Virus record (IMG/VR): IMGVR_UViG_3300032291_004309
Location: 1-37,498 of that record
Length of the DNA: 37,498 nucleotides
Reading direction: 5' to 3' (one strand)
From: a virus
How positions within the stretch are numbered: position 1 is the stretch's first letter; each line of letters opens with the position of its first letter. A program made the position numbers and the translations under genes. This document shows positions 16,742 to 24,842 of the stretch, piece after piece. The notes beneath the pieces were generated by a model, which worked only from the letters and a program-made list of their open reading frames with translations, was not told the DNA's origin and made no database searches.

Positions 16742-17359
16742 TTATAATTCTGTGATGGTATAAAAAGACGGCGTAGTAAATCTTTCTCCAGACTTAATTA
16801 CTTTAACACCATGTAAATAATTAATGTCGCCAGGGTGAGCAACCGCAAGACCAGGTTCTGGCTTCACTTCAATGTCATGTTGAGGGTAGTACAATTCGCC
16901 GCCCTCAAAATCGTCATTATAATATATAAGCGAATTTAAATCATACGTGGGGAACGGATTTGGTGATCCATCATTTAACTGTTTATCAGCATGTGGGCGT
17001 TGTTCTATCCCAGGAAACCATCTTATAATAACCGGTGGTCTAGCTGATACCTTAACATTAAAAGAATCTTCTAAGAAATATTTCATTTTTAATATATATT
17101 TGTCAACAATATTATAAATATCCAAATTTATTCTAGATAAAATTTCACCGCTGCACTGTCTGTTTGACCAATATGAAGCATCATACGTGCATGTGCCATC
17201 TTCTGAATATTGATTTTCCCCAGCATCCATCCATTCAGTTATAGTTGGCAAAAAACCTTGTATAGTTTTAAGATCTTCTAAGTCTACAAAGTTTTTTATA
17301 ATTTTTATATTTTCTTTCGAATCACCAAAATGTCCTGGTCTTACTAAAGATTCTTCCAT
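16742..17359 (-). CDS. 2OG-Fe(II) oxygenase, prolyl 4-hydroxylase-like
   Basis: 205 residues and the only leftward gene in the window. The double-stranded beta-helix core has the iron triad H123, D125 (RPHADKQ) and H183 (YLHGVKVI), with R193 (KSGERF) placed to bind 2-oxoglutarate. LIYYNDDFEGGELYYP (145-159) is the typical P4H strand pair. The enzyme would hydroxylate a protein or small-molecule substrate using O2 and 2-oxoglutarate. The ATG is preceded by AAAGGA on the minus strand. It diverges from a second oxygenase at 17431 and the promoters overlap. The substrate is unknown. Confidence 0.85.
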   Translation of the reverse strand: MEESLVRPGHFGDSKENIKIIKNFVDLEDLKTIQGFLPTITEWMDAGENQYSEDGTCTYDASYWSNRQCSGEILSRINLDIYNIVDKYILKMKYFLEDSFNVKVSARPPVIIRWFPGIEQRPHADKQLNDGSPNPFPTYDLNSLIYYNDDFEGGELYYPQHDIEVKPEPGLAVAHPGDINYLHGVKVIKSGERFTTPSFYTITEL

Positions 17360-17369
17360 TGGTTGTCCT

Positions 17370-17398
17370 TTGCAAGCTAAAAGTTTATGTGGTATAGT
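17370..17398 (+). promoter_or_regulatory. Sigma-70-like promoter for the oxygenase at 17431
   Basis: TTGCAA (17370-17375), a 17-base spacer, then TATAGT (17393-17398) with an extended TG at 17390-17391. Expected start is near 17405; GGAG at 17421-17424 serves ATG 17431. Confidence 0.65.
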
Positions 17399-17404
17399 AT
17401 ATCA
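17396..17404 (-). promoter_or_regulatory. Divergent extended -10 for the leftward oxygenase
   Basis: On the minus strand 17404 to 17396 reads TGATATACT, an extended -10. It overlaps the rightward TATAGT by three bases, so the two promoters probably cannot be opened at once. Expected start is near 17389, about 30 bases before ATG 17359. Confidence 0.55.
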
Positions 17405-17430
17405 TTATCGCTTAATGATTGGAGATTTAA

Positions 17431-18165
17431 ATGGAATTTTTTCACGTCGGTGCATGTGCAGACAGTAAAGACAACGCTAAGTTTGGCATTTATTTGTATA
17501 GGAACGCCATTCCGAGAGAGCTAAATATTCCAGAAAGATTAGAAGCTGCAATAGGCGATAGTACGCATGAACTATTCAAATGGTCAGATGCAATGGTTGG
17601 CTATAACGTGAAGATGCCAGATTACAGAGATTGCGTTGATCTCAAAATGAGCCCAAGTCATTGGCAGTATTTAACTCCAGAGTTTGAAGAAGTAAAAAAA
17701 TGCTATGAAGATGTAGAAGTAAACTTAAAAAAATGTTTGACCCATTACGAATCTTTGTATAATTTTAAGATGGATTATATGGAAGCCATAAATTTCGTTA
17801 GATATAATCCAGGCCAACACTTTGCGGTCCATGCTGACCACGGGTTCTCATATACATGTACATTGTCTTCAGTTATGTACTTGAATGATGATTATGAGGG
17901 CGGCGAATTGTGGTTCCCTTATTTGAACATAAACTTTAAACCCCAAGCTGGGGATATTGTATTATTCCCTTCCACCTACATATATGCACACTCTTCTTTG
18001 AAGGTAAAGAGCGGAGTTAAATATTCTGCCGTTACTATGTTTGATTATAATGATAATAATCACAAGCATGGCATTGGCTATGGTGGTGATGGAAGTAAAA
18101 TAACAGAAAATGTTGGGATATCTAAAGCGGATAATGTGCCACTAACTTACCCAATGCCACAATAG
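17431..18165 (+). CDS. 2OG-Fe(II) oxygenase, prolyl 4-hydroxylase-like
   Basis: 244 residues. NFVRYNPGQHFAVHADHG (121-138) holds the iron ligands H134 and D136; the distal histidine is H187 (IYAHSSL). The 2-oxoglutarate-binding basic residue appears to be K197 (SGVKYSAV) rather than the usual Arg, a point that could alter cosubstrate binding. VMYLNDDYEGGELWFP (148-163) is the characteristic core. The N-terminal 110 residues are helical and unrelated to a known domain. It starts a rightward operon with the peroxidase-like gene at 18175 (9-base gap). Confidence 0.85.
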   Translation: MEFFHVGACADSKDNAKFGIYLYRNAIPRELNIPERLEAAIGDSTHELFKWSDAMVGYNVKMPDYRDCVDLKMSPSHWQYLTPEFEEVKKCYEDVEVNLKKCLTHYESLYNFKMDYMEAINFVRYNPGQHFAVHADHGFSYTCTLSSVMYLNDDYEGGELWFPYLNINFKPQAGDIVLFPSTYIYAHSSLKVKSGVKYSAVTMFDYNDNNHKHGIGYGGDGSKITENVGISKADNVPLTYPMPQ

Positions 18166-18174
18166 GAGAGATTT

Positions 18175-18798
18175 ATGGATGATCAGCAAATAAACCCGTT
18201 GGAAATACCAACGGTCGAATACTATGACGAATCAATTTACGATTTAAAGCTAGAGTCTTTAGATGGAGAAGATAATATCTTTGAAAAGAATAAGGGCAAA
18301 GTTACAATGCTTGTTAATGTTACTGGAGAATGTGCTAATTCGCCGCAGTATGTAACGATACAAAATCTATATGATAAATATAAAGATTTAGGTTTTGAGG
18401 TAGTAGCTGTCCCAAGTACAGATTTTTGTGACCACGCATACGGAGAGTTTAAAAATTCAAACGCGAGCCCAGAGTTGATGCGCAGTCATATGAAGGACTT
18501 GTACAAAACGGATTTACCCTTTGCCAAGATGGCAGCGATTGTAGAGGACTCGGAAACAGGTTTGCCAGTGCATCCTTTCTATCAAAAAGTTCAAGATAAT
18601 AAAGATCCTATACAGGGTAATTTTGAAAAGTTTATTATTAGCAAAGACGGCAAAAAAGTAGTTAGGTATTGCAATTCTGATCTACTAGATCTTGCGTATA
18701 ACTCTGGAAATAGAACAATCAATTCGGAAACAGCCTTAAAAAGTATTACCGAAACTATAGAGCATTTTCTTGGAGAATCAGATATAATAGTTGAATGA
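18175..18798 (+). CDS. Glutathione peroxidase-like thioredoxin-fold protein
   Basis: 207 residues. KGKVTMLVNVTGECANSPQY (40-59) aligns with the glutathione peroxidase start and its catalytic Cys motif (NVASxCGxTPQY); the candidate peroxidatic Cys is C53. LYDKYKDLGFEVVAVPSTDF (65-84) corresponds to the next strand, where the usual PCNQF has become PSTDF. The late NFEKFIISKDGK (149-160) matches the family's NFxKFLV strand but lacks the active-site Trp-Asn pair (GNF for WNF). A thiol peroxidase or altered redox role is likely; full glutathione peroxidase activity is doubtful. Ribosome site AGGAGAG (18164-18170). A second, different copy is at 31856. Confidence 0.75.
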   Translation: MDDQQINPLEIPTVEYYDESIYDLKLESLDGEDNIFEKNKGKVTMLVNVTGECANSPQYVTIQNLYDKYKDLGFEVVAVPSTDFCDHAYGEFKNSNASPELMRSHMKDLYKTDLPFAKMAAIVEDSETGLPVHPFYQKVQDNKDPIQGNFEKFIISKDGKKVVRYCNSDLLDLAYNSGNRTINSETALKSITETIEHFLGESDIIVE

Positions 18799-19496
18799 CT
18801 AAAGTTACTTTAACTAAGACAACCCAAGACGCTCCAGAAATACGCCAGTCACGAATAAAGCGTGAGTGGATGGACAACACATATAACAAGCACGCATATC
18901 AGTGCCTGCCTATGACCTACGCAAACGTCTATGGCTGGGAATTAATCTTGCCACAAGATGTTGTCGCTCAATGGGATGGTGGAAATACAGTTCCAAAGAT
19001 CCTTGAAGGGGCAGAATACAAGGGTAGACAAATAGCTTATGGTGGAATTATCGGAATGGTTTCTTTTTCTACCGGGTGGGCATTTGGCACAGAAGATGGC
19101 TATGAAACATCGATAGGCGGTTCCCCTAATTATATGGTGGACGGAGCCTCTCCTTTGTCAGCAATAATTCCAAGTAGTTGGTGGCCGGATGAGTTCCAGA
19201 TGAATTGGATGATAAATAAGATAGGTGAACCAGTTGTCTTTGAGGCTGGGATGCCATTTATGTTTTTTAATATTTTTGATAGTACAGTTACAAATAATGT
19301 GGAATTTAAAGTAGAAAATTTGTGGGACAAACCAGAGCTAATGAATTCTAGACAAAAATATGGTGATATGAAAATGAAAAACAATCAAGAAAATCCTTGG
19401 ACATGGACAAAGGGAATAAGGACTGGTCTTGACGCAGATGGTAATAGAATCGGGCCAAGTTTCACTGGTCTACCAAAACTGGATGAACCAAGCTAA
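18795..19496 (+). CDS. DUF6065-like protein of unknown function
   Basis: 233 residues; ATG overlaps the previous stop by four bases (ATGA). The segment LPMTYANVYGWELILPQDV (39-57) and the Trp-rich stretch SSWWPDEFQMNWMINKIGEP resemble the DUF6065 family as I remember it, found in phages and some bacteria. The alternating strand pattern suggests a small beta-barrel or cupin-like fold; no clear metal ligands stand out. It is placed between a peroxidase-like protein and the small-gene module. Function unknown; the family call is from memory. Confidence 0.6.
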   Translation: MTKVTLTKTTQDAPEIRQSRIKREWMDNTYNKHAYQCLPMTYANVYGWELILPQDVVAQWDGGNTVPKILEGAEYKGRQIAYGGIIGMVSFSTGWAFGTEDGYETSIGGSPNYMVDGASPLSAIIPSSWWPDEFQMNWMINKIGEPVVFEAGMPFMFFNIFDSTVTNNVEFKVENLWDKPELMNSRQKYGDMKMKNNQENPWTWTKGIRTGLDADGNRIGPSFTGLPKLDEPS

Positions 19497-19654
19497 TGAA
19501 TGCAAAAGATAAAGCAATAATTTATCTAGATAACTCTATTAAGCATTTATCTGAACTAATAGAAAATTCAAATGTTGATTCTTTAATAAAAGATGGCAAA
19601 GAGTCTTTGTTGAACCAACAAAAAGCATTAAAGGGGATTAAAGATGAATCCTAA
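19496..19654 (+). CDS. Small helical protein, first gene of module A
   Basis: 52 residues; the A of its ATG is the last base of the preceding stop (TAATG). The first half, AKDKAIIYLDNSIKHLSELI, matches in length and pattern the start of the 69-residue protein at 30140 (AKDQAKSFLEKSILTLSLLL). It is likely a two-helix protein. The next gene begins before its stop (11-base overlap). Function unknown. Confidence 0.6.
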   Translation: MNAKDKAIIYLDNSIKHLSELIENSNVDSLIKDGKESLLNQQKALKGIKDES

Positions 19655-19850
19655 AGAAATTAGCGAAGAGTTAATACATGAATTTACTGAAACTATGGAT
19701 GAAGCTATTCCGGTTTATTCTGAAGAAGATCAAAACATCGTTATGCCAAACGGCGGGACAACAAGAGAGTATGTTTTGACTGAAGCATTTACAGAAATCA
19801 ATAAGTATATAATTTTGCCTTTATCCCCATCGATAGATGATTTAATATGA
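19644..19850 (+). CDS. Small acidic protein, second gene of module A
   Basis: 68 residues, strongly acidic in the first half (EISEELIHEF, DEAIPVYSEED), with a hydrophobic end. A clear ribosome site (AAGGGGA, 19632-19638) supports this start. The stop overlaps the next ATG (ATGA). The equivalent position in module B is taken by the 65-residue protein at 30352, but similarity between them is not obvious. Function unknown. Confidence 0.6.
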   Translation: MNPKEISEELIHEFTETMDEAIPVYSEEDQNIVMPNGGTTREYVLTEAFTEINKYIILPLSPSIDDLI

Positions 19851-20146
19851 AAACCTACGATGCAAAAAAAGATCTAGAGTATATTAATGAGCAATTATTT
19901 TTGTATTTATATATAGTTGGTTTAAATCCTAAAAATGTTGAAGACTACTCAATAGACGAAATAATAAATTCTGCAAGAAATATATCCATAGCTCCTATAA
20001 ATGAAGTTGAATCAGGTTCGATGGATCTTTCAAATGATCCTCTTTATTTATTCTTAAAAAATCAAAGAATATCTCTAATTGCAAATATTAGAAGAATTTG
20101 GTATATGCGACAGTTGGCGATTGGAGCGATTAGAAATGCAGTATGA
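19847..20146 (+). CDS. Unknown protein, third gene of module A
   Basis: 99 residues. It is homologous to the 93-residue protein at 30536: both begin M-x-x-Y-x-A-x-x-DLE, then a leucine-rich helix with LYIVGL or LFILGI, then SIDEIIN or KIDDVIN, and end in a basic helix with R-R-(I/A)-W. The protein is predicted all-alpha. Its end overlaps the start of the methyltransferase-fold gene by 11 bases, and the same gene order holds in module B, so the two proteins probably act together. Function unknown. Confidence 0.65.
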   Translation: MKTYDAKKDLEYINEQLFLYLYIVGLNPKNVEDYSIDEIINSARNISIAPINEVESGSMDLSNDPLYLFLKNQRISLIANIRRIWYMRQLAIGAIRNAV

Positions 20147-20834
20147 GGTAAATTATTTTAACAATTTAGTTAAGCTAATAAAATATAATGACATCGAATC
20201 AGTTGAAGAATCTATATCAAAAAGTAAAATTATAAATGAATATCTAGAATCTTTTTCTATAGATAAAAGAAAAATAGCTGCTGGTATGGATTTTATGATT
20301 TGGTATTTTGATGTTTTTAGTAAGGAAAGCCATTTTTGGAACGTTAATCCGGCTTACTTCTATGCGGCCAACACCCATGAATTTGGATTTTTGACAGCCA
20401 ATCCAAAGACTTCACTAATGACACTTCCTGCCTTCAACACCGGCTTAGCTAGATTAATGGAAAAGAAATCAAAGCTTTCTTTATTAAATAATTATCAGTT
20501 ACATTTGTTTGAGCACTATATAGGTGAGGAACCATGGTCTTATGACACGGTTACAATGCAAGATATACAATCTGGGGAAGGTGGTTACTATGACTTCATA
20601 TGTATGAGTATCCACGATGTTATTCATGATCCAGGTTCAGTTGTAGATTTTTTTAATTTATTAAACAAAAATGGAACAATGATGATACTGTATACTGGTA
20701 CGGACCAGCTTTATAAAGATGAGTCAATATATACTGATTTTTATGAGGTTCATAGAAATCTAATTAATATAAAAAATTCATGTGTTTACCACAACCCTAC
20801 AGGAGCAGCTGTTACTTACGCAGTTAGTTTATAA
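20136..20834 (+). CDS. Degenerate methyltransferase-fold protein, module A
   Basis: 232 residues. ATG 20136 has GGAG ten bases upstream and fits the overlap style of the operon; an upstream ATG at 20079 is in frame but lies deep in the previous gene. SIDKRKIAAG matches GVDRRNIATG in the module B protein at 30807. The C-terminal half has the Rossmann-methyltransferase order YYDFICMSIHDVIHDPGSVVDF then LLNKNGTMMILYTG, but no GxGxG S-adenosylmethionine loop is visible. It may be an inactive or highly divergent methyltransferase. Module B's copy shares the final strand pattern ending YH-P plus a T-V strand. Confidence 0.6.
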   Translation: MQYEVNYFNNLVKLIKYNDIESVEESISKSKIINEYLESFSIDKRKIAAGMDFMIWYFDVFSKESHFWNVNPAYFYAANTHEFGFLTANPKTSLMTLPAFNTGLARLMEKKSKLSLLNNYQLHLFEHYIGEEPWSYDTVTMQDIQSGEGGYYDFICMSIHDVIHDPGSVVDFFNLLNKNGTMMILYTGTDQLYKDESIYTDFYEVHRNLINIKNSCVYHNPTGAAVTYAVSL

Positions 20835-20836
20835 AA

Positions 20837-21514
20837 ATGATTATTATAGATGATTTTATAAAAGATAAAAATTTACTAGAAGAAATAGAACTGACCCCAA
20901 ACTTCTTTCCGGAGTCAATGGGTGATGAAGAAAAAATAGCTACAGTTCTAAATGGCTATCATGATGAGCAATGTGATTGCTTTGCTCCATATATGTTTTG
21001 GGATGGTTGGTTGAAGTCTGAGGTTAATACCCCAAGAAAAAGATTGATTAAAAAAATATGGGAAAACAATCTTCCATTTCCAATAGAAGATGTTTGTGGT
21101 TTTGAATATTGGACCAGAACTTTTAAGCCCGGTCAATTTCTTGATGTCCACGTAGACGAAGACACATTCCTTTACGCAGATAAAAAAATATTTAGAGGTC
21201 CAAGAATAGGCTGCGTATACTATCCACATACTAACGATGTAGTTGGTGGTTTTCTAGAGATGCATCCTACAGCTATATCGGAAGATACAGTCGATGCTTT
21301 AGAAAAAGAAAATGTAAATCCTTTGATAGTCCCAATAGAATTAAGGGAAAGAATATCTTGCACGCCAAATAGGTTAATAATATTTGACGCTGGACACGTG
21401 ATACACAATACTACTCCACCGATTAAAGGTGTGCGAAGAGTTGTGGTGGTAAACGTGTGGCATAAAGACAACCCACCATCAGCTTTAAAAACTGGTGAAT
21501 TTTATTATGAATGA
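20837..21514 (+). CDS. 2OG-Fe(II) oxygenase
   Basis: 225 residues, two bases after the previous stop. KPGQFLDVHVDEDTF (97-111) supplies H105 and D107; the distal ligand is H190 (GHVIHNTT, H187 being an alternative), with R200 for 2-oxoglutarate. Core strands GCVYYPHTNDVVGGFLEM (125-142) replace the usual YLNDDYEGGEL, and a roughly 40-residue insert follows before the distal histidine. The family is the same broad group as P4H but this is a different branch from the four tandem genes near 32473. It overlaps the next oxygenase gene by eight bases. Confidence 0.8.
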   Translation: MIIIDDFIKDKNLLEEIELTPNFFPESMGDEEKIATVLNGYHDEQCDCFAPYMFWDGWLKSEVNTPRKRLIKKIWENNLPFPIEDVCGFEYWTRTFKPGQFLDVHVDEDTFLYADKKIFRGPRIGCVYYPHTNDVVGGFLEMHPTAISEDTVDALEKENVNPLIVPIELRERISCTPNRLIIFDAGHVIHNTTPPIKGVRRVVVVNVWHKDNPPSALKTGEFYYE

Positions 21515-22103
21515 AAAAATTGATCTATTTACATTAAGTGTATACAAAACGTTTTTGCAAAACATTGATAATGATAAGTTATTAAAAGAAATAGAAAAAT
21601 TTGATACAACGCCAAATGTAAAAGACCCATCACCAGCTCATACTTTTTATGAAGATAAACTGTATCCTTTTGGTCAACCAGAGTCAATGAAGCTAATTGA
21701 TGAGATAACTAATTCTGTTAATTATTTTACCAACTCAGATATGGCCATGGATTCTATCTGGTCAATAACTTTGGAAAAAGGTCAGTCTGTTTTAAGTCAT
21801 ACACACAAGGTAAATACTCAACTTTACCCGGAAGAATACTATTCCGTGTCGTATTATGTAAGCGCACCAAAAGATAGTGCAGACTTAATATTCGTTACTA
21901 CTCACTGCAATACAATAGAGAGAGCAACTTCAGTTAAAACTGAAACAGGAATGCTATTAATATTTAATTCTTATATTCCCCATATGACCAATAGACAATA
22001 TTCTGAAGAAAAAAGAGTTGTTGTAAGTGCGAACTTTAGCCCTAAAACACCAAATACTAACCCCAGTGCAGATTGGTCAGAGTATAAAGTTCCAAATAGA
22101 TAA
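21507..22103 (+). CDS. Putative 2OG-Fe(II) oxygenase (PF13759-like)
   Basis: 198 residues from ATG 21507, which overlaps the preceding stop (ATGAATGA). A GTG at 21495 is also in frame but less likely. SIWSITLEKGQSVLSHTHKV (83-102) with H98 and H100, SVSYYVSAP (113-121), LLIFNSYIPHM (150-160) with H159, and R170 follow the pattern of the 'putative 2OG-Fe(II) oxygenase' family seen in cyanophages and marine phages. The gene is the last of the operon before the promoter at 22135. Substrate unknown. Confidence 0.75.
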   Translation: MNEKIDLFTLSVYKTFLQNIDNDKLLKEIEKFDTTPNVKDPSPAHTFYEDKLYPFGQPESMKLIDEITNSVNYFTNSDMAMDSIWSITLEKGQSVLSHTHKVNTQLYPEEYYSVSYYVSAPKDSADLIFVTTHCNTIERATSVKTETGMLLIFNSYIPHMTNRQYSEEKRVVVSANFSPKTPNTNPSADWSEYKVPNR

Positions 22104-22121
22104 AAAAATAAGTTTTTAAAT

Positions 22122-22143
22122 ACTACTATTAGTGTGATATAAT
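22122..22143 (+). promoter_or_regulatory. Promoter of the diiron-enzyme cluster
   Basis: ACTACTAT at 22122-22129, a one-base variant of the ATTACTAT box, lies 41 bases before ATG 22163; an extended -10, TGATATAAT, lies at 22135-22143. Which is used is unclear. A ribosome site, GGGAGA, is at 22153-22158. Confidence 0.6.
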
Positions 22144-22162
22144 TATTATTTAGGGAGATTTT

Positions 22163-23272
22163 ATGACTGTAACAAAAGAAACTTACAAAGAATTTATAGG
22201 CAATATAAAGATTAATGACATAGAGCCTATCATCAATGCCCCAGAAGTGGATTTTGCTGCGGTTGACCATGTTGTTAAAACTAATTTTGATATAATGTTT
22301 ACTTGGGATTATTCTTTAGCTCGCACACAATTAAGAAAGCTTTACGAAAAAGCTAAGAACAATCAATGGAATGGAGAAACCGCATTAGACTGGTCTACTC
22401 CTGTTGATATAGAAAAGTCTGTAGCTGAAGACTATGCAAATTTTGGATCGACTAGAGAGATGTCAATCTATAAGGGTAGTCCTGTGGAAAACTGGGGCGA
22501 TAAAGAATGGCTACAATTTGGCTTAGAGAGCAGAAAGTGGATGATCTCACAGTTCATACACGGAGAGCAAGGTGCTCTGATTTGCTCTGCAAAACTAACG
22601 CAGACATGTCCATGGTACGATGGAAAACTTTTTGCCGCAACACAAGTTGTAGATGAAGCTCGACATGTTGAAGTTTTTGCAAAGTATACCAATGAAAAAT
22701 TAGGTGGGACACTTCCTTTTAACTGGCATATTCAAAGCTTAGTTGATGACACGATTGCCGACAATCGCTGGGACATGACCTACTTAGGGATGCAGATTAT
22801 GGTTGAAGGTCTGGGCCTTGCATCGATGGCATATATGCGTGAATTGACGAACGAACCTTTATTAAAGCAACTGCTGCGTAATGTTATGGCTGACGAAGCT
22901 CGTCATGTTTCATTTGGCATTATCTCACTCAAGGAGATCTATGCAGAAATGTCTGATGCCGAGATTATGGAGCGTCAACAATTTGCTTATGAAGCCAGCA
23001 TAAAACTTGGAGAGCGAATGTTGCAGCAGGAAGTGTATGAAAAGATGGGGGTTAAGACAAAAGATATAGCCCCGTTCCTTTTAAACGACCCAGCACAAGC
23101 TTGGATAAGAAAGATGCTAGCTGCAAAGATCGTTCCTAATGTAAGCAAGCTCGGATTGCTAGATAGAAATGGTGCTTGGTTACGAAAAAAATTTGAAGAA
23201 ATGGGAACAATAGAATTTGAAAACCTTGGAGATTCTGAAGAGGAGTTTTCAGCTTTTATACATAGTTACTAA
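22163..23272 (+). CDS. Ferritin-like diiron-carboxylate enzyme
   Basis: 369 residues. The four-helix bundle ligand set is complete: E135 (FIHGEQGALI), E165 and H168 (DEARHVEVF), E215 (MVEGLGLASM), E245 and H248 (DEARHVSFGI). This E, ExxH, E, ExxH order defines the ribonucleotide reductase R2, acyl-ACP desaturase and arylamine-oxygenase (AurF) superfamily. No radical-generating Tyr or R2 C-terminal tail is evident and no R1 subunit is near, so an oxygenase or oxidase is more likely than nucleotide reduction. It leads a cluster with a methyltransferase, TauD-like oxygenase, glycosyltransferase and radical SAM enzyme. Its codon use is richer in GC than that of the genes just downstream, hinting at high expression or separate origin. 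Confidence 0.8.
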   Translation: MTVTKETYKEFIGNIKINDIEPIINAPEVDFAAVDHVVKTNFDIMFTWDYSLARTQLRKLYEKAKNNQWNGETALDWSTPVDIEKSVAEDYANFGSTREMSIYKGSPVENWGDKEWLQFGLESRKWMISQFIHGEQGALICSAKLTQTCPWYDGKLFAATQVVDEARHVEVFAKYTNEKLGGTLPFNWHIQSLVDDTIADNRWDMTYLGMQIMVEGLGLASMAYMRELTNEPLLKQLLRNVMADEARHVSFGIISLKEIYAEMSDAEIMERQQFAYEASIKLGERMLQQEVYEKMGVKTKDIAPFLLNDPAQAWIRKMLAAKIVPNVSKLGLLDRNGAWLRKKFEEMGTIEFENLGDSEEEFSAFIHSY

Positions 23273-23274
23273 TT

Positions 23275-23940
23275 ATGAAAACACCTAATGATTATAATGT
23301 AGATAGAGTTTATTCTTATGAAAGCTCTGAAGATCTAAAGAGATATTATAATGATTGGGCGGATGAATACGATACTTACGCAAAAGATGTAAGCTATATT
23401 TTGCCGGACAAAGTGTCTGAAATATTTTTTAAATACGTTTCCAAAACCAACTATAAAGAAACAAAAAGAAATAACATATTAGACATAGGTTGCGGCACAG
23501 GGCTATTGGGCGAAAGCTTGTCTGACGTAGACGAGAACCTTTGGATTGAGGGTGTTGACATATCTTCTTCAATGATAAGGGTGGCTTTTTTGAAGAGAAG
23601 AAAAAACTTTGCACCCGTATACGATTGGATAATGGTAGACGACCTAACTAATCCAAAGTTAATACTAGAAGATTATTATGATTACTTTATAAGTTCTGGA
23701 ACATTTACTCTTGGCCATCTTGGTTCAAATGATTTAATCAATTTATTAATTTATTTAAAATCAGAAGGCATTGCAGTTATATCAATAAAAGAAGATCATT
23801 TTATTAGTGATAACTTTAAAGAAATATTTGTAGGATTAGAAAAAAACAAAACAATACAAGATGTAATTTATTACAAAGTAAATTCTTACGACTCAAACTT
23901 TAAAGCAGATTCAATAATTGTAAAATTTAAAAAGGTTTAA
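23275..23940 (+). CDS. Class I SAM-dependent methyltransferase
   Basis: 221 residues, two bases after the preceding stop. Motif I is NILDIGCGTGLLGESL (67-82) and the acidic ribose-binding residue lies in IEGVDISSSM (91-100). YNDWADEYDTY (25-35) is the usual N-terminal helix of the UbiE/COQ5-type group. The start is an ATG with little Shine-Dalgarno, so coupling is likely. The acceptor (O, N or C) cannot be told from sequence. Neighbours suggest tailoring of a small molecule, peptide or sugar. Confidence 0.85.
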   Translation: MKTPNDYNVDRVYSYESSEDLKRYYNDWADEYDTYAKDVSYILPDKVSEIFFKYVSKTNYKETKRNNILDIGCGTGLLGESLSDVDENLWIEGVDISSSMIRVAFLKRRKNFAPVYDWIMVDDLTNPKLILEDYYDYFISSGTFTLGHLGSNDLINLLIYLKSEGIAVISIKEDHFISDNFKEIFVGLEKNKTIQDVIYYKVNSYDSNFKADSIIVKFKKV

Positions 23941-23944
23941 ACTA

Positions 23945-24841
23945 ATGAATAATTTAAATTTTTGTTTTGAAAATTTATCTTTTGACCAAATATTAGATAA
24001 TAAAGAATATTATCAAAAAAAAATAATTGACAATAAATTGATTGGTTTTAAAAAAATACAATTATCAGATAATGAACACGAAAAAATTGCTTCTACCATT
24101 ACTGGTGTTGATGAATTTTATTGGATAAAAAAATATAATCACCATACCCTATATCAGCCGGATAAAGAAACCGCTACAAAAGAAGATATAAAAAACTTTA
24201 GAGATTGGTGCATGCACTTAGATGTGACTCCAATCATTGATAAATCAAATAACATTCTTGATAATAATAGCCATTCATCTTATATTTCAATGAATATGAA
24301 AACATTTAAGTGTGATAAAAAATATGGAAAAACTGTTTTTTTAGATTTAATAAAGTTAAACAATTTTTGTCCAGATTATTTTAAACAAAAATTATTAAAA
24401 TCTAAGTTAGAATATCACATAAGTAAAGCTAAAGATTTTAACATTGATGCACCAAAAAAACTAGAAGTGAACAGGGCGGAGTATGATTCTGACCTAGAGG
24501 CAGAAATAGCCAACGCAAAGATCGATCCTATCTCTGGAATTTTTTATGCATTTAGAACACATCCCTTAACAAAAGAAACAATTTTATTTTGGCCTACATA
24601 TTTAAGTTCACAGTTAGTTGGTGGTTCTAAGCCTTGGTTTGAAGAATTTAAATTATGGATAAAAAGTTATCTTGATGAAGAAAGCAATTGGATTGAGTGG
24701 TTATGGGATGAAGGTGATATACTTATATTCGACAATAGGTGCATGCTTCATTCTTTTACTCCTGGTTGGAAGCCAGAAGAAAGAGTTTTTAGTCAAATTA
24801 TTTTAGGTTATGATGAACCTTTTTTTGAAGGATTAAATTAA
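23945..24841 (+). CDS. TauD/TfdA-family 2OG-Fe(II) oxygenase
   Basis: 298 residues, close to the family length. DWCMHLDVTP (87-96) gives H91 and D93; FRTHPLTKETILFWP (203-217) is the HPxT segment near the 2-oxoglutarate; DEGDILIFDNRCMLHSF (255-271) gives the distal H269; R280 (KPEERVF) completes the set. The family hydroxylates small molecules such as taurine, and amino-acid or peptide-bound residues in biosynthetic clusters. It is very AT-rich and lysine-heavy, as are the two genes after it. A clear Shine-Dalgarno is lacking; the start is the only ATG in the gap. Confidence 0.75.
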   Translation: MNNLNFCFENLSFDQILDNKEYYQKKIIDNKLIGFKKIQLSDNEHEKIASTITGVDEFYWIKKYNHHTLYQPDKETATKEDIKNFRDWCMHLDVTPIIDKSNNILDNNSHSSYISMNMKTFKCDKKYGKTVFLDLIKLNNFCPDYFKQKLLKSKLEYHISKAKDFNIDAPKKLEVNRAEYDSDLEAEIANAKIDPISGIFYAFRTHPLTKETILFWPTYLSSQLVGGSKPWFEEFKLWIKSYLDEESNWIEWLWDEGDILIFDNRCMLHSFTPGWKPEERVFSQIILGYDEPFFEGLN

Positions 24842-24842
24842 T

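Noticed and set aside
16740-16748. TGTTATAAT on the plus strand near the end of the leftward oxygenase
   Set aside because: It coincides with the reverse complement of the gene's stop region and points into antisense sequence; probably chance.
22163-23272. Ribonucleotide reductase small subunit
   Set aside because: The diiron ligands fit the wider superfamily, but the R2 tail and neighbouring R1 gene are missing and the flanking genes are biosynthetic.
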